Below are positions 25,635 through 35,201 of a stretch of DNA of 64,000 nucleotides, in pieces. Where the stretch lies: NCBI RefSeq assembly GCF_900547205.1, contig NZ_URFY01000005.1:62001-126000 (forward strand). The letters are read 5' to 3'. A model generated the notes under the pieces. That model was not told where the DNA came from, made no database searches, and saw only the letters and a list, made by a program, of their open reading frames with translations. A program made the position numbers and the translations under genes. This DNA comes from an uncultured Bacteroides sp. (GTDB lineage Bacteria > Bacteroidota > Bacteroidia > Bacteroidales > Bacteroidaceae). Position 1 is the stretch's first letter. Each line of letters starts with the position of its first letter.

Positions 25635-26426
25635 TTATTTTGAATTAGCGTTAATAATCAATTTCTCCAAAAATCTGATTTGGTCTGCAAAGTAAGCATT
25701 TTTTTTTGGATATTTCAAGCTTAATTTTTTAATTATTTCAAGTGCTTTCGAATATCGGTGCTGTTTAACATAGATTTTAGCTAAAGTTTCGGTAAAACAG
25801 CTATCATCTTCCTCTTCCTCCGAGCGCACTTCGTCTTCTGTACGTGCTTTGTCTGAACGGGCTTCGTCTGTTGAAGCAACGTGCGTCTCCCCTTCTTCCT
25901 TCAAAGGTTTCAGATATAAAGGTGAGTCGCTTTCGCTCTTTTCAAGAAAGTCGTCGATTAGTTCATGACCTTTCAACTTGGGTGTTGCATCCACTGTTTC
26001 ATTGGTAACAACATCTTCTTCCAAGAGATAAGAAGTATAATCCACCGAATAATCTAAGTCAATCTGGGCGGTCACCTCTTCGGGCATCGTAGACAGGAAA
26101 GCATCAATCAATGCCAATGTGCGGTCTACCGAAGGCTCATCTTTCAGCACTTCCGTCAGTGCGATTCCTTTCTTTCGGGACTGTAGGGCAAAGCGGTCGC
26201 CTTCTATCAAGTCAAACAGCTTCCGTCGGTCGGCAATGTAGAGAACCGCTTTACGCAGTTCCGCACCAAAGTTTATATCGTGAAGAATATACAGGTTTTT
26301 AAGATACAGCAGACGAATCGACTGAAAATACGGATACCTTGCAAGCGTATTGCGCAGTTCGTACAGAGTATCCCTATTCAGCGTCTCAGGATGCTGAATC
26401 CATTGTTGAAAGTTAACAGAAGTCAT
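25635..26426 (-). CDS. Conserved protein of unknown function with a C-terminal TPR-like segment
   Basis: 263 residues, no signal peptide. The first ~100 residues are helical (NRDTLYELRNTLARYPYFQSIRLLYLKNL). The middle is acidic and low-complexity (Glu/Asp/Ser, about 165-220). The last 45 residues, ETLAKIYVKQHRYSKALEIIKKLSLKYPKK, form a TPR-like hairpin. It lies between lptE and secG with gaps of 5 and 6 bp, so it is firmly in an envelope operon. I infer a scaffold role in envelope assembly. Confidence 0.75.
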   Translation of the reverse strand: MTSVNFQQWIQHPETLNRDTLYELRNTLARYPYFQSIRLLYLKNLYILHDINFGAELRKAVLYIADRRKLFDLIEGDRFALQSRKKGIALTEVLKDEPSVDRTLALIDAFLSTMPEEVTAQIDLDYSVDYTSYLLEEDVVTNETVDATPKLKGHELIDDFLEKSESDSPLYLKPLKEEGETHVASTDEARSDKARTEDEVRSEEEEDDSCFTETLAKIYVKQHRYSKALEIIKKLSLKYPKKNAYFADQIRFLEKLIINANSK

Positions 26427-26431
26427 TTAAG

Positions 26432-26962
26432 TTACCAGTTTGCTACAGTTGCATTGAATATTTGGTCGGTTATCTCTTTTGTCATTTCGGCAATTAATCC
26501 GTCCTGTACGGCTGTCAGCAACTGACTGGAGTCGTAGGTACGGAAAGCTGAAAATTGCTGCTCGAAGTCCTCGGCATGGTTTGTGTTGTTTACAAAGCGT
26601 ACGTTCACGGTGATGGTCAGCTTCGTCTCCGAAGAATAACCGTCGGCAGATACTGCCTGGTTATACTGATTGTATCCTGTGATTTCTCCCTCAATCTGCA
26701 AGTCTGCATTCTGATTCGGTTTCAGCAGTTGCAGACGCGTCTGACGGATAAATATATCTTTCAGTTCTTCATTAAACGTAGTTCCCAGCGGAGCATACAC
26801 ATATTCCGACTTAATCGGGAAGTCGGCAATCGAAATCGTTTTCACCTTATCATAATTGATAGATGAACCGTTAAACTTATAGGAAACAGTGCACGCAATG
26901 ACCACTACGGGTAGAGTCAGCAGTAGTAGAATGCGCGGCGTTATCTTTTTAATCCAATTCAT
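26432..26962 (-). CDS. lptE: LPS assembly lipoprotein LptE
   Basis: 176 residues. Signal and lipobox VVIAC (Cys24), then the Bacteroidetes LptE pattern beginning SYKFNGSSINYDKVKTISI and continuing with FNEELKDIFIRQTRLQLL. In Gram-negative bacteria LptE plugs the LptD barrel that inserts LPS. It overlaps the upstream sigma-54 activator gene by 14 bp and is 5 bp from the next gene. lptC is found 9 kb away in the same direction. Confidence 0.87.
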   Translation of the reverse strand: MNWIKKITPRILLLLTLPVVVIACTVSYKFNGSSINYDKVKTISIADFPIKSEYVYAPLGTTFNEELKDIFIRQTRLQLLKPNQNADLQIEGEITGYNQYNQAVSADGYSSETKLTITVNVRFVNNTNHAEDFEQQFSAFRTYDSSQLLTAVQDGLIAEMTKEITDQIFNATVANW

Positions 26963-28181
26963 ATTCTTTTATTTTTCTGTAAAGCGTACGCTCTGAAATC
27001 TTCAAATCTTTGGCCGCTCCTTTACGTTTTCCATTATGCCTTTCGAGTGCTTTACGTATCAAGTCTTTTTCCACTTCATCCAGCGACAGGGATTCTTCCA
27101 CATATTCCTCCGTATCCTGAATGTCGTCTTCTTCTTCCTTGGGGCATACGGCGGGCGTAGTTTGCATCGTGTGGATAATAGCCGGAACGCTGGGCTGATA
27201 GGCAGTAACCACAGGAGTGGCAACCACTGTCCCCACTTGTCCGGCACGTTCGGCCATCAGGTTGTGTACCATCTTCTTTAGTTCCGCCACTTCTTGCCGC
27301 ATATCGAACAATACTGAATAAAGTATTTCCCGCTCGCTCTCAAATCCCTTGCTTTCGCGTGTCCCCATCAGTGCAGGAAGTCGTTGCATATTCTGTGCAG
27401 GAAGATAGTTTTGCAGAATAGCTGCCGTAATCTCCCTGTTTGTTTCGATGATAGAAATCTGCTCGGTGATGTTCTTCAACTGGCGCACATTGCCAGGCCA
27501 CGAATAAGCAACCAGTTCTTTCTTTGCATCTTCGGTCAGTTGAATGGCCGGCATCCGGTATTTTTCTGCGAAGTCGGCAGCAAATTTACGAAACAGTAGC
27601 AATACATCATCCCCCCGCTCACGCAAAGGCGGTATCTGAATGGGCACGGTATTCAATCGATAATATAAATCCTCACGGAAACGTCCTTCTGCAATGGCTT
27701 GCGTAAGATTGACATTTGTTGCTGCAACAATACGTACATCGGTCTTTTGCACCTTTGACGAACCTACTTTGATAAACTCTCCACTTTCGAGCACACGCAG
27801 CAGACGTGCCTGTGTAGGCATCGGCAACTCCCCTACTTCATCGAGGAATATCGTACCGCCGTCCGCCTCACCGAAATACCCTTTTCGTTCGCCAATCGCA
27901 CCGGTAAAGGCTCCCTTCTCGTGTCCGAAGAGTTCTGAGTCGATGGTTCCTTCGGGAATTGCACCACAGTTGACAGCAATATACTGTCCGTGCTTCCTCC
28001 TGCTATATTGATGGATAATCTGCGGAAAGCTTTCTTTTCCGACACCGCTTTCTCCGGTAATCAGCACAGACAAATCGGTAGGAGCTACCTGAATAGCAAT
28101 ATCTATGGCGCGCGACAATGCTTCGGTATTACCAATAATACCGAAGCGTTGTTTCACTTGTTGTATCTCCGCTTTTGTCAC
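26949..28181 (-). CDS. Sigma-54-dependent transcriptional activator lacking a sensor domain
   Basis: 410 residues. The AAA+ domain starts almost at the N-terminus: Walker A GESGVGKE (43-50), the sigma-54-contacting GAFTGA loop (90-95), Walker B TIFLDE, and RFREDLYYRLNTVPI. A variable linker (about 270-360) is followed by a Fis-type helix-turn-helix (KRKGAAKDLKISERTLYRKI). No receiver, PAS or GAF domain precedes the ATPase, so activity is probably set by abundance or a partner protein. It is co-transcribed with lptE and secG; whether it controls them is unknown. Confidence 0.92.
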   Translation of the reverse strand: MTKAEIQQVKQRFGIIGNTEALSRAIDIAIQVAPTDLSVLITGESGVGKESFPQIIHQYSRRKHGQYIAVNCGAIPEGTIDSELFGHEKGAFTGAIGERKGYFGEADGGTIFLDEVGELPMPTQARLLRVLESGEFIKVGSSKVQKTDVRIVAATNVNLTQAIAEGRFREDLYYRLNTVPIQIPPLRERGDDVLLLFRKFAADFAEKYRMPAIQLTEDAKKELVAYSWPGNVRQLKNITEQISIIETNREITAAILQNYLPAQNMQRLPALMGTRESKGFESEREILYSVLFDMRQEVAELKKMVHNLMAERAGQVGTVVATPVVTAYQPSVPAIIHTMQTTPAVCPKEEEDDIQDTEEYVEESLSLDEVEKDLIRKALERHNGKRKGAAKDLKISERTLYRKIKEYELD

Positions 28182-28194
28182 TTCATTAGTTATT

Positions 28195-28239
28195 TAGTGA
28201 TTAGCGATTAGTGATTAGCCATTAATCACTAATCACTAT
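28195..28239. repeat. Short TTAGTGATTAG-type repeats and inverted repeat between pdxA and the sigma-54 activator
   Basis: AGTGATTAG occurs at least twice and its complement CTAATCACT once, able to form a hairpin around CCATTAATCA. A similar run (TTAGTGATTAGTGATTA) occurs between adk and obg near 11774-11791, so it is a dispersed short spacer sequence. Confidence 0.6.
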
Positions 28240-28250
28240 TCCGTTAATCG

Positions 28251-29345
28251 TTAATCTTCGTCTACTGTGTCCAGTTTTAGTTTATCACTATCATCCCTTC
28301 GCTCGTAATACTGTTTGCGCAACGGGTTGGCATGGGCTTCTTTTTCACGCAGACGATTGCGGAACACATCGATGGCAACATAAATAGCCTGGCGGAAAGA
28401 GTCTTCGCTTGCCAGTCCCTTGCCTGCAATGTCATAAGCTGTTCCATGTGCCGGAGAAGTACGTACCACCGGAAGCCCGGCTGTATAGTTCACTCCATCG
28501 TCCATTGCCAACGCTTTGAACGGAGCTAGTCCTTGGTCGTGATACATCGCCAATATTCCGTCGAAATGAGTATAATTGCCCGAACCCATAAAGCCATCGG
28601 CTGCATAAGGTCCATAGCAAAGTATCCCCTGTTCTTCCATTTCCTTCATGGCGGGGATTATCACTTCCTGTTCTTCCATCCCCAGCAAACCGTCGTCTCC
28701 GGCATGAGGATTGAGAGACAGCACTGCGATGCGTGGAGCACCGATGCCGAAGTCTTGCTTCAGGCAACGATGAAATATCATCAATTTCTCCTGAATCAGT
28801 TCTTTCGTAATTGTTGTTGCAATCTCCCTGACGGGGATATGTGTTGTCACCAATGCTACCCGGAAATCATCTTTCATTAAGACCATCAATGACTTGTCGC
28901 CGTTGCCCAGACGTTCTTCGATATACTCCGTATGCCCGGGAAAAGAAAACTCTTCCGACTGAATGGTATGTTTATTGATTGGGGCTGTCACGATAACGTC
29001 AATCATCCCTTCACGATATTCTTCAATGGCACGTTCCAAAGCTCCCAATGCCGCCTTTCCTGCTTCGGGGTCGGGTTTAGAGAACTCCACTTTCACTTCG
29101 TCGTCGGTGCAGTTCACCACGCTCAACCTGTTGTATGCTGCTTCGGCAGCAGAATTGACAATGCTGAAATTGGTCTGCAAATCCAATGACTTGCGGTGGT
29201 ATGCAGCCACTTTCGGCGAGCCGTAGATAATCGGAGTGCATAGTTCGAGCATGGTAGGGTCCGAAAATGTCTTTAATATCACTTCATAGCCTACCCCGTT
29301 AATGTCTCCTTGGGTGATGCCGATTCTTATTTTGCTATCTTCCAT
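28251..29345 (-). CDS. pdxA: 4-hydroxythreonine-4-phosphate dehydrogenase
   Basis: 364 residues; oxidises 4-phospho-hydroxythreonine in vitamin B6 synthesis with NAD+. The family motifs and metal-binding His residues are seen in GITQGDINGVGYEV, TAPINKHTI...FPGHTEYI, MYHDQGLAPFKAL and RTSPAHGTAYDIAGKG. It starts 4 bp after the DUF4837 stop and is probably transcribed with rlmN and the DUF4837 gene. The C-terminal ~20 residues are charged and not part of the family core. Confidence 0.95.
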   Translation of the reverse strand: MEDSKIRIGITQGDINGVGYEVILKTFSDPTMLELCTPIIYGSPKVAAYHRKSLDLQTNFSIVNSAAEAAYNRLSVVNCTDDEVKVEFSKPDPEAGKAALGALERAIEEYREGMIDVIVTAPINKHTIQSEEFSFPGHTEYIEERLGNGDKSLMVLMKDDFRVALVTTHIPVREIATTITKELIQEKLMIFHRCLKQDFGIGAPRIAVLSLNPHAGDDGLLGMEEQEVIIPAMKEMEEQGILCYGPYAADGFMGSGNYTHFDGILAMYHDQGLAPFKALAMDDGVNYTAGLPVVRTSPAHGTAYDIAGKGLASEDSFRQAIYVAIDVFRNRLREKEAHANPLRKQYYERRDDSDKLKLDTVDED

Positions 29346-29349
29346 TTTT

Positions 29350-30390
29350 TTATTTTTTAGCTGGTTCCGCTTCCTTGGCTACACCTCCTAGTGGAATCTG
29401 ATTCTGCTGAACTTCATTCGGAAGTTTCAGTGTGTAGAGAGAGGCTTCCATTTGTCTAACCAAGTTGCGTTTCATTTTATCGGGTGAATAAACAAATATT
29501 TCTGCTGTAATAATTCGTTGGTTCTTTTCGTCCAGACGGGTGTGAGATACATACGGGCCGCCCATGAAATCGCCTTTCATACGCCACAGTCCGCGAGCTT
29601 CCATCGTATAGCTATTCTGCACATTGATGGGACGGACATCTGTCAGCAATGAATCTGTTGACATGAACACGCCTTCTTTGAATCCCGGAATATTGGCCTG
29701 CATCACAGAGTCGCGTTTGTGAACAAAATATTCTTTCGTAAACGTATCTTTGTCGGTATACGGATAAGAGTACATCACAAAGTTACGATCGGCAGTACCC
29801 GTATTGGTAGAAGCCCAGAAGAAGTCCTCACCGGTCTTTGTATTGGTCAGCTCGGCTGGCAGCCAGATGTTGCAACCGAACAAGCTATCCACCTTCTGCG
29901 AAATAAAGTTGCTATGCTTTTCTTCCAGCAAAGTAATCTGACGGTTCATCTCTGCACGGGTGAAGAAGTCGACTATCGTCTGCTTGTTCTCTTTCACAAA
30001 CTCTTCAAACTCCTTCTCATTGGGTGCCTGAATCGTCAATATCATCTGCGGATTGGCATATACATCCCTTGCAAATTTGAAAGAAGGCTTTGTATAAATA
30101 TCCTTTATATCTACTATAATAATGTTACGGATTAGTTTCAACGTAGAGTCATAATCTCTCGGTGAGGTATACATAATCCGGAAAGACGGTTCCGACTGCG
30201 GTAAGCCCGGTACGTCAGAATCCAATACATCGTGCAAGGCTCTTCCCGCCTCGCGATCCCAAACGCCATGATCCACTACTACCAAAAGCTCGAAGGCACG
30301 TCCACTAGAGGTGTGATTACCTTTCAGACCACAAGAAGCAAACAAAAAGGCTACTAAAGCCATGCTTAAATAAGATAAGTACTTTTTCAT
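29350..30390 (-). CDS. DUF4837 family lipoprotein
   Basis: 346 residues; lipobox FASC (Cys20). The body is characteristic of DUF4837: FELLVVVDHGVWDREAGRAL near the N-terminus and the central FFWASTNTGTADRNFVMYSYPY. Function unknown; conserved in Bacteroidales between rlmN and pdxA. Gaps of 11 and 4 bp to its neighbours indicate one operon. Confidence 0.85.
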   Translation of the reverse strand: MKKYLSYLSMALVAFLFASCGLKGNHTSSGRAFELLVVVDHGVWDREAGRALHDVLDSDVPGLPQSEPSFRIMYTSPRDYDSTLKLIRNIIIVDIKDIYTKPSFKFARDVYANPQMILTIQAPNEKEFEEFVKENKQTIVDFFTRAEMNRQITLLEEKHSNFISQKVDSLFGCNIWLPAELTNTKTGEDFFWASTNTGTADRNFVMYSYPYTDKDTFTKEYFVHKRDSVMQANIPGFKEGVFMSTDSLLTDVRPINVQNSYTMEARGLWRMKGDFMGGPYVSHTRLDEKNQRIITAEIFVYSPDKMKRNLVRQMEASLYTLKLPNEVQQNQIPLGGVAKEAEPAKK

Positions 30391-30401
30391 GATGTTCGAA
30401 T

Positions 30402-31442
30402 TTAAATATTAACTTTTACTTTTTCTTCTTGTTTAGCAGTCGACAGCATGCCGCAGGCTGCAAAAATATCTTCTCCCCGCGAAGAACGGATGGTGGTGAA
30501 CAGTCCGTGAGTGGTAAGATAATCACGGAAACGGGTCATCGTATCCATATCGGCTCCTTCAAGGTCTACTCCCGGAATAGCGTGGAAACGAATCAGGTTT
30601 ATCCTGCAATCGAGTCCGCGAAGAAGCTTCAACAATTCCTTGGCGTAAACTTGCGAGTCATTAAGTCCCTTAAAAACAATATATTCAAATGAAAGTCTAC
30701 GCTGTTTACTAAAATCATAGTTTTTTAACAGTTCCACCATTTCGGTGATGGAATATCCTCTTTCAGCAGGCATTAGTTCGGCACGCTGGGCGGTGACCGG
30801 AGAATGCAGGCTGATAGCCAGGTGGCAATCGCTTTCTTCGATAAAACGCTGCAATCCTTTTCGTAAGCCTACACTGGAGAGGGTGATACGCTTCGGGCTC
30901 CATCCGTAGCCATAGGAAGCAGTCAGTATATCCAGTGCTTTTAGTACCTCGTCCAGATTGTCGAGGGGTTCGCCCATTCCCATCATCACGATATTCGTGA
31001 GTTTATCCCGTTCGGGCAACGAATGAATCTGGTTGACAATCTGATGTGCGGTCAGATTGGCCGTAAATCCTTGTTTTCCGGTCATGCAGAATTTGCAATT
31101 CATCTTGCAGCCTACTTGTGAAGAGACACATAGGGTTGCCCGGTCGTCGTCAGGGATATAAACCGATTCCACGAAATGATTCTCGCCCACCTGATATAAG
31201 TACTTCACGGTGCCGTCTACCGAACGCATTTCGTCCATTGGGGCTACTGCCCCCACCTCATAGTTCTGCTTGAGCAACTCCCGATGTTTCAATGACAGAT
31301 TGGTCATTTCATCAATCGATGCCGCCTTCTTGTCGTAAAGCCAAGATGTAATCTGTTTGGCGGTAAATCCGGGCATACCCAGACGTTTCGTCAACGATTG
31401 CAGCTCTACGAGAGTCATTCCTAAAAGAGGATATTTAGACAT
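30402..31442 (-). CDS. rlmN: 23S rRNA (adenine-C2) / tRNA methyltransferase RlmN, radical SAM
   Basis: 346 residues. The radical-SAM cluster ligands are in CKMNCKFC (C112, C116, C119). The catalytic C-terminal Cys is in FAACGML (C330). Also visible are MMGMGEPLDN and the SLHSPV and RSSRGEDI segments. The enzyme methylates A2503 of 23S rRNA and A37 of some tRNAs. First gene of the rlmN-DUF4837-pdxA group with a consensus promoter. Confidence 0.96.
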   Translation of the reverse strand: MSKYPLLGMTLVELQSLTKRLGMPGFTAKQITSWLYDKKAASIDEMTNLSLKHRELLKQNYEVGAVAPMDEMRSVDGTVKYLYQVGENHFVESVYIPDDDRATLCVSSQVGCKMNCKFCMTGKQGFTANLTAHQIVNQIHSLPERDKLTNIVMMGMGEPLDNLDEVLKALDILTASYGYGWSPKRITLSSVGLRKGLQRFIEESDCHLAISLHSPVTAQRAELMPAERGYSITEMVELLKNYDFSKQRRLSFEYIVFKGLNDSQVYAKELLKLLRGLDCRINLIRFHAIPGVDLEGADMDTMTRFRDYLTTHGLFTTIRSSRGEDIFAACGMLSTAKQEEKVKVNI

Positions 31443-31470
31443 TATTCTTTCTGTTCATGGTTTATATTTG

Positions 31471-31478
31471 CAAATGTA
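31471..31478 (-). promoter_or_regulatory. -7 element of the rlmN promoter
   Basis: TACATTTG on the minus strand, full consensus, 29 bp before the ATG at 31442. A plus-strand TATATTTG (31463-31470) abuts it but has no gene downstream. Confidence 0.55.
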
Positions 31479-31492
31479 AGGAAATTAAGTCG

Positions 31493-31675
31493 GTTTCACC
31501 ACAGATTAACACAGATTTTCACAGATTAAGAAGATTAAGAGGAAAGATTTGAGGCAAAGAAGACGCGGATAACAGGGATTTTAATGAATAAATCCGAGTT
31601 ATCCGCGTCAGCAGAGTTTATTCCACTTAGAATACTTTATATTCTGTGGAAATCTGTGTTAATCTGTGGTGAAAC
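31493..31675. repeat. Nested inverted-repeat element
   Basis: Outer arms 31493-31524 and 31644-31675 are complementary at 31 of 32 bases (core CCACAGATTAACACAGATTT). Inner arms 31562-31582 and 31591-31609 pair through GACGCGGATAAC, the core of the 8916-9034 element. It lies directly behind the ppiD stop. There is no ORF, so it would be a non-autonomous element. Confidence 0.85.
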
Positions 31676-31679
31676 TTGT

Positions 31680-33821
31680 TTAGAAGAACAAGTAACGAGT
31701 ATCTTTCACGTTTCCTTTCAGATACAAGTCGTTCATCAAACGGCTGGCAAAGCGTGCGTGCATATCAGACAACGTAGCTTCTTCAGTCTTTGCGTCGAAT
31801 GTATCGTTCAGTTTGTCCTTGCCATATACTTGCAGTACAAATACTCCGGCGTTACCTTTGATTGGAGCACTCAACTGGTTCACCTCGGCAACTGATGCGT
31901 AAGCGCCAACCAACGGTTCGCTACTACGCAATGCAGACACATAAGCAGGAGCGGCAAATGTAACCATCTTCAAAGAATCGCTAACTGCGTTCGGCATAGA
32001 CTTGTACTGGTCGAGTGAAGTTGCATTGGCAGCTTTCATTTCAGCCATAATCTTCTCAGCTTTCTTATCTTTCACGATTTCAGCTCTCAACATATCTTGC
32101 ACGGATTTCAACGGACGGTATCCTTCCGGTTTGATGTTTACCAGACCTACTACCATCATGTGATCGCTTTCCCCACACTCGTACAGTCCTGATACTTCAC
32201 CCGGTTTAGCCTTATCGAATGCCCATCTCAAAGCCTCTTTGGTACCTCTCACACCGCCGATGCCGTGTTCTGCACTACTCAAATCTGCTCTGTCAAGCAA
32301 TCTGTATCCGGCTTCTTCAGCATTGGCAGCCATTTTCTCTACAGAAGGATTGGCAGCGATAAACTGGCTGAAGTCATTGTAAGCACGATTATAAGTTTCT
32401 TTGCTGAACTCAACTTCACGTTTGATGACAGCTACTTTATATTTATCCTTCATGGCTTTTTTGTTAGTTACCTGAAGGATAACGTTAGCTTGTCCCATCG
32501 GCAAGTTCACCCATTCGTTCACACCTGCATTCGTGATAGCAGAAATGTATTTCAGGTTATCACCATCAATCTGAACACCTTCGTATTGTGCAGAAGTAAG
32601 CCAGTTAGGTTCTCCGGGTTGACCGTATTTCTTTGCCAAGTCTGCAAAGTTAGCACCACCTTTAAGAGCAGTATAAATACTGTCGGCCAAAGTCTTAGTC
32701 TTAGCAGGATCTGCTGCGTATACCTGAATCTGACGGAACTGGATAGAGTCGGGAGCAGTAGTCTTACTAATTACTTTGAATGAATTGATTGTATTGTCGG
32801 CACCATTATAATAAGGACCGTATACAGAACCTACTGAAGCAGAGTCCAAACGTGCCACAACATCCGACGGGAAAGCTGTCTTGTTGTAGTACAAGTCTAC
32901 ATAAGGAGCTTCCGAGCCAGCCAGACGAACCACAGAAGTATAATCTTCCGTTGCCGCAGCCAACTGTTCGGTAGATTCATCTACCTCTTTCTGGATAGCA
33001 GCTCTGTCTTCCGCACTTGCAGTAACTTGCACATCGATATACTTGATATCACGAGTTTCCTGATATTGCTTGAACTGTTCTTTTTTCTTGTTATACAAGT
33101 CTTTCAGTTCCGACTCCTTCACAACGATAGTAGAATCTACTACAGAAGAATAAGGAACGGCAGCCAACAACAGGTTGTACTGGTTTACTCTTGCGTCGAA
33201 AGCATCCTGTGCTTCTACCGGATTAGAGATAAGCGCTTTGGACACCAATGCCTGATACTTCTCTGCCAGACGGCTTTGGATCAATGTCTTTTGGATGAAC
33301 GACCAGTATTTATACATATTATTGTATTGTTCTGCATACTGTGCCGGCATCTGAGATTCATTCATCTTAGCATACTCTACCAGAAACTTGTTCAACATAT
33401 CCTTATCAAAGTTTCCTGTCTGGGGATTTTGAAAAGGAGTCTGACGAAGCAACGGATGAACGCCCGCTTTCAGGATATCCTGAATTTCAGCAGTTGAAAC
33501 TGTCAGTCCCAATGCTTTTGCTTCTTTTTCAATCAGTTTATTGTTAACGTAGGAACGCCATACTTCATCGCGTACCTGACTGGTTTGCTCATCATTTAAG
33601 GCGGTCAGCCCACGCATGAGTTTCACTACTTCGGTATATTCTTCTACCAAATTCTGATACTCCTGAGCGGAAAGAGCGTCTCCGTTCACCTCACCTACGT
33701 CATGTGCCTGATGTGGCTGCATCACCTTCCAAGCGTCACCCGCAATGAAAGCAAACAGCGCCAAGCCAATAACAATCACCAATAGAGGTCCTTTCGACCT
33801 GATGTTTTGTAATGTTGCCAT
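31680..33821 (-). CDS. ppiD: Periplasmic peptidyl-prolyl isomerase / chaperone, PpiD type
   Basis: 713 residues. One N-terminal membrane anchor (GPLLVIVIGLALFAFIAGDAWK) is followed by a SurA-like chaperone region (about 35-200). Then come parvulin-like domains; the segment from FRQIQVYAADPAKTK to NEWVNLPMGQANVI is the best match. It should assist folding of outer-membrane and periplasmic proteins. It is the last gene of the coaX-to-ppiD envelope block, with its own probable promoter (33879-33886). Confidence 0.9.
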   Translation of the reverse strand: MATLQNIRSKGPLLVIVIGLALFAFIAGDAWKVMQPHQAHDVGEVNGDALSAQEYQNLVEEYTEVVKLMRGLTALNDEQTSQVRDEVWRSYVNNKLIEKEAKALGLTVSTAEIQDILKAGVHPLLRQTPFQNPQTGNFDKDMLNKFLVEYAKMNESQMPAQYAEQYNNMYKYWSFIQKTLIQSRLAEKYQALVSKALISNPVEAQDAFDARVNQYNLLLAAVPYSSVVDSTIVVKESELKDLYNKKKEQFKQYQETRDIKYIDVQVTASAEDRAAIQKEVDESTEQLAAATEDYTSVVRLAGSEAPYVDLYYNKTAFPSDVVARLDSASVGSVYGPYYNGADNTINSFKVISKTTAPDSIQFRQIQVYAADPAKTKTLADSIYTALKGGANFADLAKKYGQPGEPNWLTSAQYEGVQIDGDNLKYISAITNAGVNEWVNLPMGQANVILQVTNKKAMKDKYKVAVIKREVEFSKETYNRAYNDFSQFIAANPSVEKMAANAEEAGYRLLDRADLSSAEHGIGGVRGTKEALRWAFDKAKPGEVSGLYECGESDHMMVVGLVNIKPEGYRPLKSVQDMLRAEIVKDKKAEKIMAEMKAANATSLDQYKSMPNAVSDSLKMVTFAAPAYVSALRSSEPLVGAYASVAEVNQLSAPIKGNAGVFVLQVYGKDKLNDTFDAKTEEATLSDMHARFASRLMNDLYLKGNVKDTRYLFF

Positions 33822-33878
33822 TTTGATTAATACGATTTATGTTTATTATTATTTCTTTCTAATTGTCGTTTTAGCGCA

Positions 33879-33886
33879 CGAAGATA
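33879..33886 (-). promoter_or_regulatory. Probable -7 element of the ppiD promoter
   Basis: TATCTTCG on the minus strand, one base off consensus, about 58 bp before the ATG at 33821. Confidence 0.4.
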
Positions 33887-33941
33887 CAAAAAATGCTAAT
33901 ATGCATCTATTTATTAGCTAAAAATTTATTGGTAAACCTCA

Positions 33942-35198
33942 TTATTCAATGACTTTTAGGCGAACGAGTTCGATTTTAGTCGCTGTCACCTTGATTATCT
34001 TGAACTGATAGCGACCCACTTGAATGACTTCATGCAATTTCGGAAAACTCTGATATTGATTCAAAATCAATCCGCCCACCGTCAGATATTCATCCGATTC
34101 GGGCAAATCGAGGTCGTATGTCTCGTTTACTTTTTCTATTTCCAGACGGGCGGACAACACATATTCGTGCTCGTCAATCTTCTTGCTGATATAAGAGGTG
34201 TTATCGTGTTCATCTTCTATATCACCGAAAATCTCTTCCACCAAATCTTCCAACGATACAATGCCGGACGTTCCGCCAAACTCGTCCACTACAACGGCTA
34301 TCGTCTTTTTCTGCTGCATAAAGAGCTTCATCAACTTGTTGGCAGCCATCGTTTCGGGCACAATAGGCACTTGTTTCACATTCTCGTGCCAGTCTTTCGG
34401 GGCGCGAAACATTTCCGACGAATGGATATAGCCCACTACATTGTCTATATTGCCATCATATACGATAATCTTGGAGATTCCCGATTCAATGAAACGGATC
34501 TTCAATTCTTCCAGTGACGTGGTGAGGTCTACAGCTACCACTTCGGTGCGCGGAACGATACAATCACGGATTTTAATGTTCGAGAAATCCAGTGCGTTCT
34601 GAAAGATTTTCACTTCCGCATCCAGTTCTTCTTCATTCTCGGCATTATCTATGCTGCTTTGCACAAAGTAATCGAGGTCTACTTTTCCGAAAGCCTTGTC
34701 GGAGGCATCCTTATTTATCTTCATTCCGAAGATACGGAGGAAGAGACAAGACAGTCCTGAAGCTAATTTGGAAATCGGATAAAGCACGATATAGCAGATG
34801 ATAAGTGGAATAGCGGAAATATTCAATACCAGGTTCGGGTTGATCTTAAACAAGGTCTTGGGTAGGAACTCTCCGGTCACCAGGATAATCAAGGTAGAAA
34901 TAATAGTCTGCGCCAGCACCATCAGGAAATGATTGTCGATGAAACCTGCCAGCAGATTGTCTCCAATCACCTGTGCCATCAGAATACCGTAGATGACCAG
35001 TGCAATATTGTTTCCCACCAGCATGGTGGATATAAATTCGTTAGGATTCTTAAAGAAGATAGAAAGGATGCGGGAGGTAATTCCCCCTTTACGCTCCATC
35101 TCGAAACGCAGCTTGTCTACCGATACAAACGCAATCTCCATTCCTGAAAAGAAAGCGGAGAAGAGCATGGTGATTATTAAAGAGAGATAGATATTCAT
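33942..35198 (-). CDS. CNNM/CorC-type membrane protein (HlyC/CorC family, GldE-like)
   Basis: 418 residues. An N-terminal DUF21 transmembrane domain (residues 1 to ~180, beginning MNIYLSLIITMLFSAFFSGMEIAF) is followed by a CBS pair (IRDCIVPRTEVVAVD, then the segment VVVDEFGGTSGIVSLEDLVEEIFGDIEDEHD) and a C-terminal CorC_HlyC domain. Homologues are linked to Mg2+ or other cation efflux, and GldE in gliding Bacteroidetes has this architecture. It is 3 bp after lptC, so part of the envelope operon; no gliding genes are seen here. Confidence 0.9.
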   Translation of the reverse strand: MNIYLSLIITMLFSAFFSGMEIAFVSVDKLRFEMERKGGITSRILSIFFKNPNEFISTMLVGNNIALVIYGILMAQVIGDNLLAGFIDNHFLMVLAQTIISTLIILVTGEFLPKTLFKINPNLVLNISAIPLIICYIVLYPISKLASGLSCLFLRIFGMKINKDASDKAFGKVDLDYFVQSSIDNAENEEELDAEVKIFQNALDFSNIKIRDCIVPRTEVVAVDLTTSLEELKIRFIESGISKIIVYDGNIDNVVGYIHSSEMFRAPKDWHENVKQVPIVPETMAANKLMKLFMQQKKTIAVVVDEFGGTSGIVSLEDLVEEIFGDIEDEHDNTSYISKKIDEHEYVLSARLEIEKVNETYDLDLPESDEYLTVGGLILNQYQSFPKLHEVIQVGRYQFKIIKVTATKIELVRLKVIE

Positions 35199-35201
35199 AG
35201 T

